From NCBI GenBank assembly GCA_012842235.1, contig DUTE01000306.1, forward strand, positions 1-7,863: a DNA stretch of 7,863 nt, given 5' to 3'. Origin of the DNA: Bacillota bacterium. GTDB lineage: Bacteria > Bacillota > DTU065. Below, one piece after another: positions 5,107 through 7,863 of the stretch (position 1 is the first letter of the stretch; each line of letters starts with the position of its first letter). The position numbers and the translations under genes were made by a program. Under the pieces are notes generated by a model, which saw nothing but the letters and a program-made list of their open reading frames with translations, searched no databases and was not told the DNA's origin.

Positions 5107-7272
5107 ATGGCAGTTTCCCGGCATAAGAAAAAAACAAAAAAAACAGATAAAGTTGAAAGAACAGAAGAACAAACTAGCTTTTGGGAGAACTTTCAAAGCG
5201 AAGTAGGCAGTATAGTTCTTATTGCTGTCGCCGTTTTGATGTGGTGGAATATCTATTTCCCACCTGAAGGCCAGTTAGGTATTGTCTTAAATAAAGTACT
5301 GACGATGGTTTTTGGCTCTTTGGCTGGGGTATTTCCCGTTATCCTCTTATACATGGCTTTTTCTTACATGTTAAGAAGATATTGGCTTCAACCCAAAAGC
5401 AGAGTTGGGTTTATTGTGATTTTATATATGGTCTTTTTGGCAGGGGCAAATCTATTTTTACCTATCGATCAGACTGTAGGCCAAGTCCCTTGGCAGGAGA
5501 TGTTAGACTACGCAAAACAAGGCTTAGGTGGGGGATATGTTGGTGTTTTACTGACAGGTTTTCTTTGGTGGATATTTGGCAAAACCGGTACATTTATCTT
5601 TCTAAGTCTAGTTCTAATCGTCTCTATTTTAGGTATCGGCCGCAAACCTTTACTTGATAGAATTGGTTTTTATTTTACTTACCTGTTTTTACCTAAAGGT
5701 AAAAAAACAGAGAAAAAAGCTGAAAAGGCTAAGAAGAGAGATCTTTCCGGCAAAAAGAAAGACCGAAGGAAGAAGAAAAAAGCCACTGGCAAAGTTGAGC
5801 TTTCACATGTTGCTACCTCTAAGGAACTTGCAGATGCTGTAAGCCCTGATAAGTTAGGCAAAACTGCTTTGGAAAACAGGCCAACACTTGATCTGTTAAA
5901 CGAACCTAAACACCTCCCTAATGAAAAACAACGGGATCGCTCTCAGCTTGTCGCCGATACATTGGCAAGTTTTGGTGTTGAGGCAACTATTACAGGCTAT
6001 GTCTGTGGTCCAACCTTAACTAGGTATGAATTAATGCCAGGGTCTGGTGTTAAGGTAAAACAGATAGAGAATCTTGCTGATGATCTAGCATTGGCTTTAG
6101 CAGCTCCTTCTGTGCGCATTGAAGCACCAATTCCTGGAAAGAGAGCTGTAGGTATAGAGGTTCCGAATGAAACACCAGGTACTGTATACTTAAAAGAAGT
6201 CTTAAATACGCCCTCATTTATCCAAGGCGCATCACCACTACTGCTTGGTGTGGGCAAAGATATTAGCGGCCAAAGTGTAGTGGCTGATTTAAAAAAGCTG
6301 ATCCATCTTTTAATTGCCGGTTCTACAGGCTCAGGCAAAAGTGTCTGTATTAATAGTATGTTAGTAAGTCTTCTTATTAAAGCTACTCCAGAAGAACTAA
6401 GACTACTTTTGATCGACCCCAAAAGGGTGGAATTAGCCCTTTATGAAGGGATACCTCATCTTTTAACACCAGTTGTTACAGATCCCAAAGAGGCAGCCAA
6501 AGCTTTAAGATGGGCTGTTATGGAGATGGAGGAGAGGTATTTAGCTTTTGAAGAGGCGAAGGTAAGGGATCTTACAGGTTATAATGAAAAAGCTAAAAAA
6601 GAAGGAAAAGAAATCTTACCTTGTATAGTTATTGTTATAGATGAACTTGCTGATTTGATGATGGTAGCCTCTGCTGAGGTTGAAGAAGCGATCTGTCGCT
6701 TAGCCCAAAAGGCAAGGGCAGCAGGGATGCATTTAATTGTTGCTACACAAAGGCCATCAACAGATGTTGTTACAGGTCTAATTAAGGCCAATATACCTTC
6801 GAGAATTGCCTTTGCAGTGTCATCTGGTACAGATTCAAGCATTATCTTAGATATGCGCGGGGCTGAGAAGTTGTTAGGCAAAGGTGATATGCTCTTTTAT
6901 CCAATTGGTTTAGCAAAACCAGTCCGTCTACAAGGGGCTTTTGTATCCGATAGTGAGGTCAATGCTATTGTTGATTTTTGGAAAAACCAAGGTGATCCAG
7001 ACTATGTAGATATCAAAGTTGAAGAAGAGACACAAAGATTAGCCTTTGAAGCTAAAGATGAGCTTTTGCCTCAGGCAGCAAGGCTAATAGTAGAAAACCA
7101 GCGAGCATCAGCATCTTTTCTCCAAAGACATCTACGTATCGGCTACACAAGAGCAGCACGTCTTATCGATATAATGGAGACACTTGGTATTGTTGGGCCA
7201 CATCAAGGTAGTAAACCTCGAGATCTTTTAGTTGATGAATCTGAATTAGAGGAGATTTTGCAAGACTACTAA
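5107..7272 (+). CDS. spoIIIE: SpoIIIE/FtsK-family DNA translocase
   Basis: This membrane-anchored, septum-located ATPase pumps double-stranded DNA. In sporulating cells it moves the rest of the chromosome into the forespore. From the ATG at 5107 it has 721 residues (B. subtilis SpoIIIE 787). The N-terminal domain has about four to five membrane segments (near 35-50, 69-89, 99-118, 144-157 and 160-178). A short, very Lys-rich linker (about 195-229) follows. The motor has Walker A GSTGSGKS (405-412), DPKRVEL (437-443), Walker B IVIVIDELAD with Asp512-Glu513, and ATQRPSTDVVTGLIKANIPS. The C-terminal gamma winged helix (about 652-709) has LQRHLRIGYTRAARL and GSKPRD and would read polar DNA motifs. 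The start at 5107 has GAGGTG (5095-5100) six bases upstream. The ATG at 5086, with GGAG at 5074, would add seven residues and cannot be excluded. The further extension to 5005 overlaps the terminator. A vegetative FtsK role is possible; the neighbourhood favours SpoIIIE. Confidence 0.95.
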   Translation: MAVSRHKKKTKKTDKVERTEEQTSFWENFQSEVGSIVLIAVAVLMWWNIYFPPEGQLGIVLNKVLTMVFGSLAGVFPVILLYMAFSYMLRRYWLQPKSRVGFIVILYMVFLAGANLFLPIDQTVGQVPWQEMLDYAKQGLGGGYVGVLLTGFLWWIFGKTGTFIFLSLVLIVSILGIGRKPLLDRIGFYFTYLFLPKGKKTEKKAEKAKKRDLSGKKKDRRKKKKATGKVELSHVATSKELADAVSPDKLGKTALENRPTLDLLNEPKHLPNEKQRDRSQLVADTLASFGVEATITGYVCGPTLTRYELMPGSGVKVKQIENLADDLALALAAPSVRIEAPIPGKRAVGIEVPNETPGTVYLKEVLNTPSFIQGASPLLLGVGKDISGQSVVADLKKLIHLLIAGSTGSGKSVCINSMLVSLLIKATPEELRLLLIDPKRVELALYEGIPHLLTPVVTDPKEAAKALRWAVMEMEERYLAFEEAKVRDLTGYNEKAKKEGKEILPCIVIVIDELADLMMVASAEVEEAICRLAQKARAAGMHLIVATQRPSTDVVTGLIKANIPSRIAFAVSSGTDSSIILDMRGAEKLLGKGDMLFYPIGLAKPVRLQGAFVSDSEVNAIVDFWKNQGDPDYVDIKVEEETQRLAFEAKDELLPQAARLIVENQRASASFLQRHLRIGYTRAARLIDIMETLGIVGPHQGSKPRDLLVDESELEEILQDY

Positions 7273-7288
7273 GGGGGAGGGGAGAACA

Positions 7289-7863
7289 TTGAGGCAGTTT
7301 GGTGAATATCTTAAGGCTCAAAGAGAAGAACGTGGGGTAAGCTTAGAAGAGATAGCCCAAGAGACAAAGATCCGCATGGCTTTTCTAGAGGCTATGGAAA
7401 AGGGCGAATTTAATAAACTACCAGGTGAGTTTTACTGTAGGGCTTATCTTCGCTCATATGCCAAGACTATTGGTATTGGCGAAGAGGAACTCCTAGAAAA
7501 ATACGAGTTGGCTTTGGCAGAGGCTGAAGAAAAAGGAGAACAAGAAGCCCTACCTATTGAAAAAAAGTGGGATGGTACACTACAGCAGACAGTAGCCTCA
7601 AAAAGTGAACTTCCAAACGGCAAAAGAAAGGCTATTATAGTTATAGTAGTCTTACTAACTTTTTTGATTGCCCTTGGTGCCTATTTAATCTGGGGCTCAG
7701 ATTTCACAACCCTAAATGAGGATTTAGGTGTAGTAGATCAAGAAAAAGATAGGGTAACGAATACAGTTGAAGATCAGAGTGCTGATACTGATACTGATCC
7801 TTTAGCGAAGGATGGCTCTATTTCTTCTAGTCAAGGGGATTTAGTAGACAGAGATCTAGACGA
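7289..7863 (+). CDS. RodZ-like HTH membrane protein (HTH_25 family), 3' end outside window
   Basis: The reading frame is open from a TTG at 7289 to the window edge (191 complete codons, no stop), so the gene is truncated on the right. The first 65 or so residues are a Cro/cI-like helix-turn-helix of the RodZ/YmfM kind: FGEYLKAQREERGVSLEEIA, TKIRMAFLEAMEKGEFNKLPG, then AYLRSYAKTIGI. A charged linker precedes one membrane segment (about 115-135, AIIVIVVLLTFLIALGAYLIW), and an acidic, Ser/Thr-rich outer segment follows. RodZ proteins link the MreB cytoskeleton to wall synthesis and cell shape; that role is inferred here. The TTG start has a strong purine-rich ribosome site (GGAGG, 7276-7280, spacing 8), and the HTH begins immediately as in relatives. 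It starts 16 bases after the spoIIIE stop with no terminator between, so the two are probably cotranscribed. The usual C-terminal domain is not visible. Confidence 0.88.
   Translation, partial: MRQFGEYLKAQREERGVSLEEIAQETKIRMAFLEAMEKGEFNKLPGEFYCRAYLRSYAKTIGIGEEELLEKYELALAEAEEKGEQEALPIEKKWDGTLQQTVASKSELPNGKRKAIIVIVVLLTFLIALGAYLIWGSDFTTLNEDLGVVDQEKDRVTNTVEDQSADTDTDPLAKDGSISSSQGDLVDRDLD

Noticed and set aside
5997..6422. Reverse-strand open frame of 141 codons inside the translocase gene
   Set aside because: It lies opposite the highly conserved motor domain. It has no recognisable domain and is explained as a shadow of the real gene, as are the other reverse-strand frames in the window.
7780..7798. 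Tandem ACTGAT-like repeat near the right edge
   Set aside because: It is only two to three short units, encoding Asp-Thr pairs in a low-complexity outer segment, so chance or simple slippage is enough to explain it.

Overview
The window is a low-GC, gene-dense stretch with every gene on the + strand. It comes from an endospore-forming member of the Firmicutes (Bacillota). The evidence is pro-sigma-E, sigma-G, SpoIIR, a YlmC/YmxH protein and a SpoIIIE-type translocase side by side, with strong GGAGG-type ribosome sites and U-tailed terminators. An AT-rich clostridial-class organism is the best guess, but the sequence alone does not fix the genus.

Layout: (1) sigE, whose first few codons lie off the left edge, ends in a clean terminator (717-745). 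(2) A sigma-G-like promoter (about 758-787) leads into sigG. spoIIR overlaps the sigG stop codon by one base, and this pair ends in a second terminator whose 3' arm contains the spoIIR stop codon. (3) ylmC (PRC-barrel) and pgeF (the YlmD/YfiH family) follow, separated by a structured leader. (4) A Na+/phosphate cotransporter with a C-terminal PhoU-like region has its own leader containing a palindrome and a hairpin, and ends in a third terminator. (5) A SpoIIIE/FtsK DNA translocase is followed closely by a RodZ-like membrane protein with an HTH, cut off by the right edge.

How the genes fit together: SpoIIR is the forespore signal that makes the mother-cell protease SpoIIGA activate pro-sigma-E. 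SpoIIIE pumps the chromosome into the forespore, and sigma-G then drives late forespore expression. So the window carries the mother-cell factor, the forespore-to-mother-cell signal, the late forespore factor and the chromosome pump. The order sigE-sigG-(...)-ylmC-ylmD matches Bacillus subtilis, but here spoIIR sits where B. subtilis has ylmA-ylmB. The most notable points are the fusion of sigG and spoIIR into one apparent transcription unit, and two consecutive genes (pgeF and the phosphate transporter) whose consensus Shine-Dalgarno sequences lie far upstream of the start codon with a predicted hairpin involved. I found no RNA gene, CRISPR array, insertion sequence or gene-free stretch longer than 300 bases.
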